A stretch of 43,406 nt of DNA, from assembly GCA_038134525.1 (NCBI GenBank), contig JAYPVI010000019.1, positions 1-43,406 of the forward strand, in the 5' to 3' direction. A program made the translations under genes and the position numbers. The stretch comes from GCA-002727735 sp038134525. Its GTDB lineage: Bacteria; Bacteroidota; Bacteroidia; Flavobacteriales_D; Parvicellaceae. The notes beneath the pieces were generated by a model. The model ran no database searches. It was given only the letters and a program-made list of their open reading frames with translations, and was not told where the DNA came from. Of this stretch, positions 22,340-30,881 are shown in pieces (the stretch's first letter is position 1; the number at the start of each line of letters is the position of its first letter).

Positions 22340-24198
22340 GTCAACTCTTTTTCTTCTTCAAAATAATCTTCTTCAACTTTTAAGTTATCAATAATAAAAT
22401 CTTGTCTATCAGGTGTGTTTTTCCCCATATAGAATTCCAAAATTTCATCAATAGATTTGTCTTTTGTTAAAACAACGGGTTCAAGTCTCATGTCATCACC
22501 TATAAAATGTTTAAACTCATCAGGAGATATTTCACCAAGCCCCTTAAATCTTGTTATTTCTGGATTTTTACCTAAATCTTTAAGTGCACGGTCCTTTTCT
22601 TCATCTGAGTAACAATATCGAGTTTCTTTCTTATTCCTGACTCTAAATAGAGGCGTTTGTAGTATGAAAACATGATTCTTTTTAACTAAATCTGGAAAAA
22701 ACCTCAAGAAAAAAGTCAATAGCAATAACCTGATGTGCATACCATCGACATCAGCATCTGTGGCAATAATAATCTTGTTGTACCTAAGGTTATCCATATC
22801 CTCTTCGATATTCAAGGCAGCTTGGATCAAGTTGAACTCTTCATTTTCGTACACCACTTTCTTTGTTAATCCAAAAGAGTTCAATGGCTTTCCTCTTAGG
22901 CTAAATACAGCCTGAGTCTTTACATCTCTACATTTGGTAATCGAACCACTTGCAGAGTCACCTTCTGTAATGAATATAGAAGTATCTTCTCTTTTATCGC
23001 TTTTAAAATCATTAAAATGAATTTTACAATCCCTTAATTTCTTATTATGAAGACTTACTTTTTTAGCACGTTCTCTAGCTAGTTTTCTAATTCCAGATAA
23101 TTCTTTTCTCTCTTTTTCAGACTGTTTTATCTTATTCTCCATGTATTGCACCACATCAGGATTTTTGTGAAGAAAATTATCTAATTTCTCCTTTAAGAAA
23201 TCCATAACGAAGCCTCTTACAGACTGACCATCTGGCTCAATTTCGGTTGACCCTAATTTAGTTTTTGTTTGTGATTCAAATACAGGTTCTATTACTTTAA
23301 TGCTAATTGCAGCTACTATTCCTTGTCTAATATCTACTGGTTCATATTTATTGAAAAAATCTTTTATAACCTTAGCTACTGCTTCTCTAAATGCACTTTG
23401 GTGAGTACCACCTTGAGTTGTATGTTGTCCATTTACAAAAGAGGAATAATCTTCACCATAACCTCTAGAATGGGTGAAAGCCACTTCAATATCATCACCT
23501 TCAAGATGTACAATGGGGTACAATGGAGACCCGTCCATATTGGCCTCTAGTAAATCCTTTAAACCGTTGTTTGAAACAAATTTATTACCGTTATAGTTTA
23601 AGGTTAAGCCTCTATTGAGATAACAATAGTTCCAAAACATTTTTTCTAAATAGGTATCTCTAAACTTGTATTTTTTAAAAATATCTTTATCTGGAGAAAA
23701 CAACACCTTAGTACCATTATTCTGAGTAGTTTTTTCTAGTGGGAAATCTTTTACTACCTCACCCCTTGTAAAAGAAACTTTTTTCAACTCTCCTTCTCGA
23801 ATAGATTCAACCGAAAAATCAATTGAAAGTGCATTAACCGCTTTGGTTCCAACTCCATTTAAACCAACAGATTTTTTAAAAGCTCTTGAATCGTATTTTC
23901 CACCCGTATTCATTTTAGAAACTACGTCTTTGACTTTACCTAGCGGTATGCCCCTTCCATAATCTCTTATTTCAACTAGATCGTTGTTAATACTGATGTC
24001 AATTTTTTTACCATTTCCCATAACAAATTCGTCAATAGAATTGTCCATTACCTCCTTAACAAGCACATAAATCCCATCATCAGAAGAGGAACCATCACCA
24101 AGCTTCCCAATATACATCCCAGGCCTCATTCTGATGTGCTCTTTCCAATCTAAGGAACGTATGTTATCTTCCGTATAATTAACTTCGTTATCTGACAT
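22336..24198 (-). CDS. parE: DNA topoisomerase IV subunit B
   Basis: The 620-residue ATPase subunit has the GHKL ATP-binding residues (VLVKEVMDNSIDEF with the catalytic Glu/Asn, GRGIPLG, GLNGVGTKAVNALS), the QTKTKLG transducer lysine and a TOPRIM domain with EGDSASGS and DADVDGMHIR. With the adjacent ParC it forms the A2B2 enzyme. It heads the parE-parC pair. The 115 bases upstream (24199-24313) hold no clear promoter match or other feature. Confidence 0.93.
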   Translation of the reverse strand: MSDNEVNYTEDNIRSLDWKEHIRMRPGMYIGKLGDGSSSDDGIYVLVKEVMDNSIDEFVMGNGKKIDISINNDLVEIRDYGRGIPLGKVKDVVSKMNTGGKYDSRAFKKSVGLNGVGTKAVNALSIDFSVESIREGELKKVSFTRGEVVKDFPLEKTTQNNGTKVLFSPDKDIFKKYKFRDTYLEKMFWNYCYLNRGLTLNYNGNKFVSNNGLKDLLEANMDGSPLYPIVHLEGDDIEVAFTHSRGYGEDYSSFVNGQHTTQGGTHQSAFREAVAKVIKDFFNKYEPVDIRQGIVAAISIKVIEPVFESQTKTKLGSTEIEPDGQSVRGFVMDFLKEKLDNFLHKNPDVVQYMENKIKQSEKERKELSGIRKLARERAKKVSLHNKKLRDCKIHFNDFKSDKREDTSIFITEGDSASGSITKCRDVKTQAVFSLRGKPLNSFGLTKKVVYENEEFNLIQAALNIEEDMDNLRYNKIIIATDADVDGMHIRLLLLTFFLRFFPDLVKKNHVFILQTPLFRVRNKKETRYCYSDEEKDRALKDLGKNPEITRFKGLGEISPDEFKHFIGDDMRLEPVVLTKDKSIDEILEFYMGKNTPDRQDFIIDNLKVEEDYFEEEKELT

Positions 24199-24313
24199 AA
24201 ATAAAAACTATGTAACGCTAAATTTAGCATTTATGAAGAAATTACTCCTTATGGACAGAGTAACTTATTAACACTAGTCTTTGAATTTAAATTAATGATA
24301 TTTAAAAGTCCTA

Positions 24314-26731
24314 TTAATTCAATGAAAATTGAATCACGTCTTCCATTTTCTTAACGTACTTAAAGTCTAAACCTTTTAAATAGTCTGGCTTGATATCATC
24401 AACATCTTTTTTATTAGCATCTGGTAGTAATATGTATTTGATCCCTGCCCGCTTTGCGGCTAATATTTTTTCTTTTATTCCCCCTACCGGCAATACATCC
24501 CCTCTTAAAGTTACTTCACCTGTCATGGCAAGGAACTTTTTTACCTTTTTGTTTGAAATAGCTGATGCTAAAGCCGTTATCATTGTTACACCTGCTGAGG
24601 GACCATCTTTAGGTGTGGCACCTTCCGGAACATGAATATGAAAATTACTTTCGTCAATATCTAACTGAGTAAAACCGAATTTTGAGGCATTGGCTTTTAA
24701 GTACTCAAGAGCAATTACAGCTGATTCCTTCATAACATCACCAAGGTTTCCAGTAAGTGTTAACTTTCCTTTACCCTTTGTTTTAGAAGTTTCTACAAAC
24801 AAAATATCGCCTCCTGTTCTTGTCCAAGCAAGACCAGTGACAACTCCAGGAATTAAGTGTTGAGAATATTTACTAGGATCCATTCCTGGACCTAAAGATT
24901 TCAATACGAATTCATGATCAATTGCAATAGAAAACGATTCTTCAAAAGCAATCTCCTTTGCTCTTATTCTTACCAATTTTGCCAATTTCTTCTCCAACCC
25001 TCTAACTCCACTTTCATTGGTATAAGACATGATCACTTTTTCAAGTAATTTTTGACTGATTTTAATATCACTTTCCTTGATGCCATGATCCTTCACTAGC
25101 TTGGGAATTAAATGCTTTTTAGCAATTTGAACCTTTTCTTCAATGGTATAGCCATTTATGGGAATGATCTCCATTCGATCTCTCAACGCTGGCTGAATAG
25201 TGGACAAATCATTCGCAGTAGCAATAAATAAAACTTTTGACAAGTCATATTCAATTTCCACAAAATTGTCTTGAAAGGTGTCATTTTGCTCTGGATCTAA
25301 CACCTCAAGTAATGCAGAAGAAGGATCACCATGACCAGACTTACCTATCTTATCTATTTCATCCAATACAAATACAGGATTTGAAGTTCCAGCCTTTTTT
25401 AAATTATTAATTAATTTTCCTGGCATAGCACCTATATAGGTTTTTCTGTGGCCTCTAATCTCTGCTTCATCATGTAAACCACCAAGAGACATCCTAACAT
25501 ACTTTCGGCCAATTGCCTCTGCAATTGATTTCCCAAGAGATGTTTTACCAACACCTGGAGGCCCATATAGACAAAGAATTGGAGATTTCATATCTCCTTT
25601 TAATTTCAATACAGACAAGTATTCAACAATACGTTCTTTCACCTTGTCAAGACCAAAATGATCTCGATCTAAGATTTTTTGTACTTTCTTTAAATTAAAT
25701 TGATCACTGGTGTACTCACCCCATGGCAAATCAATAAGCAACTGACAATAATTTATTTGAACTCCATATTCAGCACCAGAAGGGTTCATCCTTTCTAATT
25801 TATCCAATTCTTTAGAAAAAACTTTTTTAACCTCCTTTGACCACTTTTTTGATTTTGACTTTTCTCTTAGTTCATTTATCTCCTGTTGAACAGGGTTTTC
25901 TCCTAACTGATTTTGAATTTCCTTCATTTGTTGATGAAGGAAAAATTCTTTTTGTTGCTGATCTAGATCAGATTTTACACGTGTTTGAATATCATTTTTC
26001 AACTCTAACATCTGAAGCTCTTTATTTAGATGCTTCATCAAGAGTTGTGCACGTTTATGAATATCTGGTTCCTCCAACATTTTTTGTTTCTGATCAACTT
26101 CAGCATTCATGTGAGAGCTAATGAAATTCACTAAGAAGTTTGGACTTTCAATATTTTTAATCGCAAATGCTGCTTCTGAAGGGATATTTGGAGAGTTTTT
26201 GATGATGTTTAGAGCCAAATCTTTTAAACTATCAAATAATGCAATGGATTCCTTTGACATCCTTTTGAGTCTCTTTTCTTCAAACTCTTCAATTTTAGCT
26301 ACTAAATAAGGGTCCACTGAAAGTTCTTCAACTAATTTAAGTCGTTTCTTACCTTGAATTATAATAGTGCTACTTCCATCAGGCATTTTTAACATTCTGA
26401 TAATTTGTGCAACCGTTCCAATTTTAAACAAATCAGTATATTGAGGCTCCTCAATATTTGAATCTATCTGTGAAACAACACCAATTATTTTATTCCCCTT
26501 GTAGGCGTCTTGAATTAGCTTAATGCTCTTATCTCTGCCTAAAGTTATGGGTATAACAACACCTGGAAACAACACGTTATTCCTGAGCGGTAAAATGGGC
26601 AACTTATCCGGAACCTCCTCAAGATTCATTCTATCTTCGTCTTCAGGTGATATTAAAGGAATGAACTCCGTGTCGGTTTCGATCACATCAGACAACCCCA
26701 TCCATTCACTATCTGCTAAAAAGTCACTCAT
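24314..26731 (-). CDS. lon: ATP-dependent protease Lon
   Basis: The 805-residue product has a LON substrate-binding domain (PILPLRNNVLFPGVVIPI near residue 45), a coiled coil, an AAA+ module with GPPGVGKTSLGKSIAEA around residue 390, and a C-terminal protease domain with the Ser/Lys dyad (DGPSAGVTM near 710 and GGIKEKILAAKRAG near 750). It degrades damaged and regulatory proteins in the cytoplasm. I start at the ATG at 26731; a TTG nine codons upstream is possible but the family begins near MSDFLADSEWMGLSD. The long leader contains a heat-shock-like TGGC...TTGA element. It is separated from parE by 115 bases. Confidence 0.96.
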   Translation of the reverse strand: MSDFLADSEWMGLSDVIETDTEFIPLISPEDEDRMNLEEVPDKLPILPLRNNVLFPGVVIPITLGRDKSIKLIQDAYKGNKIIGVVSQIDSNIEEPQYTDLFKIGTVAQIIRMLKMPDGSSTIIIQGKKRLKLVEELSVDPYLVAKIEEFEEKRLKRMSKESIALFDSLKDLALNIIKNSPNIPSEAAFAIKNIESPNFLVNFISSHMNAEVDQKQKMLEEPDIHKRAQLLMKHLNKELQMLELKNDIQTRVKSDLDQQQKEFFLHQQMKEIQNQLGENPVQQEINELREKSKSKKWSKEVKKVFSKELDKLERMNPSGAEYGVQINYCQLLIDLPWGEYTSDQFNLKKVQKILDRDHFGLDKVKERIVEYLSVLKLKGDMKSPILCLYGPPGVGKTSLGKSIAEAIGRKYVRMSLGGLHDEAEIRGHRKTYIGAMPGKLINNLKKAGTSNPVFVLDEIDKIGKSGHGDPSSALLEVLDPEQNDTFQDNFVEIEYDLSKVLFIATANDLSTIQPALRDRMEIIPINGYTIEEKVQIAKKHLIPKLVKDHGIKESDIKISQKLLEKVIMSYTNESGVRGLEKKLAKLVRIRAKEIAFEESFSIAIDHEFVLKSLGPGMDPSKYSQHLIPGVVTGLAWTRTGGDILFVETSKTKGKGKLTLTGNLGDVMKESAVIALEYLKANASKFGFTQLDIDESNFHIHVPEGATPKDGPSAGVTMITALASAISNKKVKKFLAMTGEVTLRGDVLPVGGIKEKILAAKRAGIKYILLPDANKKDVDDIKPDYLKGLDFKYVKKMEDVIQFSLN

Positions 26732-26846
26732 ATTGTATTTTTTTATTTTTGATGACAATATGTCTTAAAACCCGACTTATTTAAACTAATAATTATATAC
26801 ATAATTTTTTGAATACAGGTTAAACATCTTTATCAATTAAATATTA

Positions 26847-26862
26847 CTCAATTGATATGCCA
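26847..26862 (-). promoter_or_regulatory. Candidate lon promoter element TGGC...TTGA
   Basis: On the minus strand, TGGCATATCAATTGAG has the same 16-base layout as the element before clpB; TGGC, the TA and CA in the spacer, and TTGA agree. It lies about 115 bases upstream of the lon ATG, just past the stop of the glmU-like gene. A 7-bp inverted repeat (ATCAATT/AATTGAT) overlaps its right side. Confidence 0.4.
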
Positions 26863-26868
26863 AACTGT

Positions 26869-28041
26869 TTAAGCACTAATTATGCTGTGAATATTATGAT
26901 AAATATCTATTGTATTCTTATCTAATTCTATATTTCTTCTTGCCATCACCATTTTAGCAACTTCAATAGCCTTCTTTAAATCATAATTTTCAAATCCAGA
27001 TTTGCCACCCCAAGAAAATGAGGGAACAAATTTAGGAGGAAAGCCTGCATCAAAAATATTTGCAAAAACACCCACCACTGAACCTGTATTAAACATGGTA
27101 TTAATACCACATTTTGAATGATCACCCATTATTAGACCACAATATTTTGTACCCGTTGATTTATAACTTTTAGTGTAATAATCCCACGATTTTACTTCAC
27201 CATAATTATTTTTAAGATTAGATGTATTGGTATCCGCCCCCATATTACACCATTCACCAATCACGCTATTACCAACGAACCCATCGTGAGCCTTATTCGA
27301 AAAACCTTGAAATACCACATTGTTTACTTCTCCACCCACTTTACAATAGGGACCTATGGAAGTAGCTCCATATACTTTTGTACCTAGCTTCAACACTGAA
27401 CCTTCGTGCATTACAAATGGCCCTCTTACCAAAGAACCTTCCATTATTTCGGCTCCTTTAGCTATGTAAATAGGACCATCTTCACTATTTAGGAAAGCAC
27501 CTTGAACTTTAGCTCCATCTTCAATATATACTTGATTTCCAATTATGGTATTATGAAATCCGAACGTTTTTCTCTTTATTTTATCCGTAGCTAAACTTTT
27601 AAGATCATTATTGATTTCCTTTTCATTTAGTATAAAAATATCCATAGGACGCTCTATTAAGTCATACTCACCAAGGAAAGTAACCTTTTTGTAATCATTT
27701 AAGGTTTTCTCCAAATTAACTCCCTCATCTGGAAGCGGTTTAATGGCTAAAACTTTATTATCGTGAATCATTATGGTTTTCTCTTCTAAATCTAAAATTG
27801 TTGAAACTAATTCTTCATTAGGGATTAATGCAGCACAAATACCACAATGAGATTCCGAAGAAATTGATTTAAATTTTAATGCCAGATAATCCTTAGTTCT
27901 TATCCCTACCTCTTGTTGTAAATAAGCTTCCCATTTTTCTTTAATTGTGTGGAAACCTATTCTAAGGGAAGAAACTGGTTTAGTAAATGTAAGCGGTTTG
28001 AGCTTTTGGTGAAATTGACCATCAAAGAGCGTATAATTCAT
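26869..28041 (-). CDS. Alternative GlmU-type protein (left-handed beta-helix nucleotidyltransferase/acetyltransferase)
   Basis: The 390-residue protein belongs to the Bacteroidota family described as an alternative bacterial GlmU (TIGR03991-type): a divergent N-terminal sugar-nucleotidyltransferase domain (residues 1-190, starting MNYTLFDGQFHQKLKPLTF, with no classical L-x-x-G-x-G-T-R loop) followed by a left-handed beta-helix of hexapeptide repeats (AKVQGAFL, GAEIMEGSLVRGPFVM, GTKVYGATSIG, GNSVIGEWCNMGADTN). If the assignment holds it makes UDP-GlcNAc for peptidoglycan and LPS. It lies 67 bases after rpmE2, beyond a terminator, so it probably has its own promoter. Confidence 0.83.
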   Translation of the reverse strand: MNYTLFDGQFHQKLKPLTFTKPVSSLRIGFHTIKEKWEAYLQQEVGIRTKDYLALKFKSISSESHCGICAALIPNEELVSTILDLEEKTIMIHDNKVLAIKPLPDEGVNLEKTLNDYKKVTFLGEYDLIERPMDIFILNEKEINNDLKSLATDKIKRKTFGFHNTIIGNQVYIEDGAKVQGAFLNSEDGPIYIAKGAEIMEGSLVRGPFVMHEGSVLKLGTKVYGATSIGPYCKVGGEVNNVVFQGFSNKAHDGFVGNSVIGEWCNMGADTNTSNLKNNYGEVKSWDYYTKSYKSTGTKYCGLIMGDHSKCGINTMFNTGSVVGVFANIFDAGFPPKFVPSFSWGGKSGFENYDLKKAIEVAKMVMARRNIELDKNTIDIYHNIHSIISA

Positions 28042-28060
28042 ATTTAATAATTAGGACAAA

Positions 28061-28083
28061 AAAAAACCTCCAATGAGGAGGTT
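28061..28083 (-). terminator. Rho-independent terminator after rpmE2
   Basis: On the minus strand a 7-bp stem (AACCTCC/GGAGGTT) with a short loop is followed by nine Ts, 26 bases beyond the rpmE2 stop. It isolates rpmE2 from the glmU-like gene that begins at 28041. Confidence 0.82.
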
Positions 28084-28108
28084 AATTTAATAATTCTATA
28101 CAAAAGTT

Positions 28109-28363
28109 TTACTTTTTTTGTTTTGCGTATCTGTTTCTGAATTTATCAACTCTACCAGCTGTATCAACAAATTGCATTTTACCAGTGAAAAACGGATGAG
28201 ATTTATGTGAAATCTCAAGCTTGATTAGTGGGTATTCATTACCATCTTCCCACTTTACAGTATCTTTTGATGGAGCACAAGATCTGCTTAGAAAAGCATA
28301 ATCGTTTGACATGTCTTTAAAAACTACTAATCTGTAATCATCTGGGTGTATTCCTTTTTTCAT
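28109..28363 (-). CDS. rpmE2: 50S ribosomal protein L31 type B
   Basis: The 84-residue protein is the zinc-free, type B form of L31: it starts MKKGIHPDDYRLVVFKD, has the conserved SCAPSKDTVKW and SHPFFTGKMQFVDTAGRVDKF segments and lacks the CxxC pairs of the zinc form. It belongs to the central protuberance of the large subunit. The ATG at 28363 is chosen because the family begins with MKKGIHP; an upstream in-frame TTG would add seven residues. Alone, with its own promoter and terminator. Confidence 0.96.
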   Translation of the reverse strand: MKKGIHPDDYRLVVFKDMSNDYAFLSRSCAPSKDTVKWEDGNEYPLIKLEISHKSHPFFTGKMQFVDTAGRVDKFRNRYAKQKK

Positions 28364-28381
28364 TTTTCTAAATTGAGCGTG

Positions 28382-28410
28382 CAAATTTAATGTTTAAATT
28401 AAATTTTCAA
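28382..28410 (-). promoter_or_regulatory. Bacteroidota-type promoter for rpmE2
   Basis: On the minus strand, TTG (28410-28408), an 18-base spacer and TAAATTTG (28389-28382) match the phylum's promoter pattern, 19 bases before the rpmE2 ATG. Confidence 0.6.
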
Positions 28411-28467
28411 AAATTATATTGGCTAAAATAATTTTATGTTTTTTCAGTTGTATATATTGCAAAAATA

Positions 28468-29880
28468 TTGAGAAAGGCATTTTATACATATTTTTTGTTT
28501 TTTATTTTTTTAAGCACCCTACAAGGTTGTCAAAAAAATCAATATTTAACAGGCACACAATTTAATATTGACACCTCGATAGATACGGTACTTTTTGACA
28601 CTATATTTACTACTATAGGTTCAACAACCAAACAATTCAAGTGCTATAATAAATATAATGGTATACTCACCATTTCTTCAATTCATTTGGAGCAAGGAAC
28701 AAACTCCCCATTTAGAATTAATGTAGATGGGGTATCAGGCGTTGATTTTGAAGAGATAGAAATACTACCTGGAGATAGTATCTTTATTTTTGTAGAAGTT
28801 ACCATCGACCCTAATGGACAAAATCTTCCTTTTATAGTTGAAGATAAAATTGAATTTAATACCAATGGAAATGAACACCAAGTTGTTTTGAATGCTTGGG
28901 GACAGGATGCCTATTTCCATGTGAATGAGTTGATTGAAGGACAATGGATTAACGACAAACCACATGTTATTTATGGAATTGCAGCTGTAGGTTATCCTAA
29001 CTTAGATTCTGGGAAAACACTAGTAATTCAAGAGGGGACTAAAATTCATGGTCATGCCAATGCTGCTCTATTAATCTACAAGAGTACGCTTGAAGTAAAT
29101 GGAACATTAAATAACCCTGTAATTTTTCAACAAGACAGAACTGAAGATTATTTACTCTACCCTGCTGATTCTGTAGCTGGACAGTGGAGAGGAATTTATT
29201 TTATTCAACCTCTTCAATCACACATTTCACACACTGAAATTAAAAATGCAGTTATTGGAATTCAAGTTGACACATTAAATAATAATCAATTTGTATTTTT
29301 AGATAAAGTGAAAATAAATAACTCATTGTATGCTAATATTTTAACTCAAGGTGGAAACGTGAATGCAGTTAATTGTCTCTTCGGTAATTCAAACAACTAT
29401 TCTGCCTATGTAAGCATAGGAGGTAATGTTCAATTTGAACATTGCACCTTTGCAAATTATTGGAGCGGTTTTAGAAATACCCCTTCCTTAGTTTTTAAGG
29501 ATTACTACAAGAGCACCAATGATGATATCATATTTAGACCTTTTAGTTCTGCTATATTTTCTAATTGCGTAGTGGATGGAAATGGAAATAACGAAATCAT
29601 CTGTGATACCCTAGATAGAATTGATACTGGAATAGATCCGAACTTTATCTTTGATTTTTGTGCGATAAAAACGGAGGACACTTTGACAAATTCCCCATTT
29701 TTTAGTAATTGTTTTCAAAACCTCAACACTTATTTTGTAAATCCTCAAGAATGGAATTTTGAACTAACTGATTCTTCTAATCTTATTAATTTAGGAAATG
29801 TAAATTCTACCGTAATTGAAGACCTTTTGGAAAGGTCTAGAAATATACCCAATGATCTTGGGTGTTATGAATACTATTAG
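28468..29880 (+). CDS. Beta-helix-type lipoprotein of unknown function
   Basis: The gene appears to start at a TTG (28468), since no in-frame ATG lies before the signal peptide: RKAFYTYFLFFIFLSTLQGC is a good lipoprotein signal. The 450-residue mature protein begins with a beta-sandwich (LTISSIHLEQGTNSPFRINVD... GDSIFIFVEVTID) and then has repeated short turns (IKNAVIGIQVDTLNNNQFV, INNSLYANILTQGG, AVNCLFGNS, FEHCTFAN) of a right-handed parallel beta-helix. Similar proteins occur widely in Bacteroidota next to uncharacterised genes. Located at the outer membrane or cell surface by inference. No catalytic residues recognised. Confidence 0.78.
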   Translation: MRKAFYTYFLFFIFLSTLQGCQKNQYLTGTQFNIDTSIDTVLFDTIFTTIGSTTKQFKCYNKYNGILTISSIHLEQGTNSPFRINVDGVSGVDFEEIEILPGDSIFIFVEVTIDPNGQNLPFIVEDKIEFNTNGNEHQVVLNAWGQDAYFHVNELIEGQWINDKPHVIYGIAAVGYPNLDSGKTLVIQEGTKIHGHANAALLIYKSTLEVNGTLNNPVIFQQDRTEDYLLYPADSVAGQWRGIYFIQPLQSHISHTEIKNAVIGIQVDTLNNNQFVFLDKVKINNSLYANILTQGGNVNAVNCLFGNSNNYSAYVSIGGNVQFEHCTFANYWSGFRNTPSLVFKDYYKSTNDDIIFRPFSSAIFSNCVVDGNGNNEIICDTLDRIDTGIDPNFIFDFCAIKTEDTLTNSPFFSNCFQNLNTYFVNPQEWNFELTDSSNLINLGNVNSTVIEDLLERSRNIPNDLGCYEYY

Positions 29881-29887
29881 CCTCTCA

Positions 29888-30346
29888 TCATTTTCTTAAA
29901 AGAGCTTTTTCATACACTGAAATCCAATCATTTACAGACATTTTTTTTGCTAACTCATCAAAAACTTCATAAGGAATATCATGTAGTTTTTTGATTCTGA
30001 CACAACTTTTTCCCATATCTAGTTTATGCGTAGTGGATGATTTATATGCATTAACAAACCATTTAAAAAGTAATTCCTCGCAGTAAATCCCCATGTGATA
30101 GTAACCAATGTGATTTTTTTGAGATGCCAAATTGATAAATGGTAAAGGAGTGTTTTTCTTAACATGGTAACCATTAGGATAGACCGATATAGGTACTACA
30201 TAACCAATCATACCGTATGAAATAACTTCTTCAAACCCACTTGGAAGATTAGATAGCAATCCATCTCTTAATCTAGATATAGCCCTTTGTCTACCCAAAT
30301 CCAATGAAGAAATGTAATCATCAACCTCTTTATTTTTTTTAATCAT
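29888..30346 (-). CDS. DUF1801-family protein
   Basis: The 152-residue protein resembles the DUF1801 (YdhG-like) fold: VDDYISSLDLGRQRAISRLRD start, a central SGFEEVISYGMIGYVVP segment, and the conserved GYYHMGIYCEELLFKWF stretch. Function unknown; family members are small cytoplasmic alpha-beta proteins. Its start codon overlaps the end of the DUF2064-like gene by eight bases, making it the third gene of the icmF operon and probably translationally coupled. Confidence 0.8.
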   Translation of the reverse strand: MIKKNKEVDDYISSLDLGRQRAISRLRDGLLSNLPSGFEEVISYGMIGYVVPISVYPNGYHVKKNTPLPFINLASQKNHIGYYHMGIYCEELLFKWFVNAYKSSTTHKLDMGKSCVRIKKLHDIPYEVFDELAKKMSVNDWISVYEKALLRK

Positions 30347-30881
30347 AAGCTGTTTTTGCTTCTAAAACACAATACGTATTGTGATGACGTTGTAAGTTTA
30401 TGATGGTATCTAATAAATCATCTTCTGTTTCCCATGGAAAGTGTTCGAATACATCACTTCTATATACAGTTAATCCAAATAGTAAAATACCACTATTCTT
30501 GGCTGGTAGAATCACGGCTTGGTGATGATCCAGCTGATTAAAAACTAACTCTATATCTGAGGAAGTCAACTCAAATGAATCTGCCCCCATAAACACTACT
30601 TTTTTTGCCCATTGTCCAAAAGATTCCTTTATCGCATCTTTTAATTGTTGTCTAGGATTAGTAGAAGTATGAATTTTTTTAGAAAAAATTTGATCATGAA
30701 AAACCCCATCGTTCTCTATAAATTCATCATAATATAAATTTCTTTGCGCTTTAATACTTGATGTTATTGATGATGTATATTCTAAAAGCTCAAAGAAACG
30801 AGCCCAATTATCTAATTTCTTTGAATCCTGTAATTTTTTAAATATGGGGTTTTTTAAAAAAATAATTAAATGATCTTGCAT
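30339..30881 (-). CDS. Diverged DUF2064 (TIGR04282-like) glycosyltransferase-fold protein
   Basis: The 180-residue protein (ATG at 30881; the codon before it, a GTG, is less likely) shows the fold landmarks of the DUF2064/TIGR04282 group: LIIFLKNPIFKKLQDS start, a central VVFMGADSFELTSSDIELVF strand-helix, and an AKNSGILLFGLTVYRSDVF segment in the place where the family has a D-G-G-Y-Y-L-L-G-L motif. The catalytic acidic residues of that motif and the metal-binding GDD segment are changed (GADSFE, NSG), so it may be inactive or have another role. It overlaps icmF by one base (TGATG). Confidence 0.62.
   Translation of the reverse strand: MQDHLIIFLKNPIFKKLQDSKKLDNWARFFELLEYTSSITSSIKAQRNLYYDEFIENDGVFHDQIFSKKIHTSTNPRQQLKDAIKESFGQWAKKVVFMGADSFELTSSDIELVFNQLDHHQAVILPAKNSGILLFGLTVYRSDVFEHFPWETEDDLLDTIINLQRHHNTYCVLEAKTAYD

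Noticed and set aside
25837..26121. Open frame of 94 codons on the plus strand inside lon
   Set aside because: Antisense to the well conserved Lon N-terminal region; no start context or domain.
26729..26758. Upstream TTG start for lon
   Set aside because: The ATG at 26731 matches the family N-terminus; the extension adds only SSKIKKYN-type residues.
28396..28440. TGGC sequence upstream of the beta-helix lipoprotein (TGGCTAAAATAATTTT) as a fourth stress element
   Set aside because: It lacks TTG at the required distance, so it does not fit the clpB/lon pattern.
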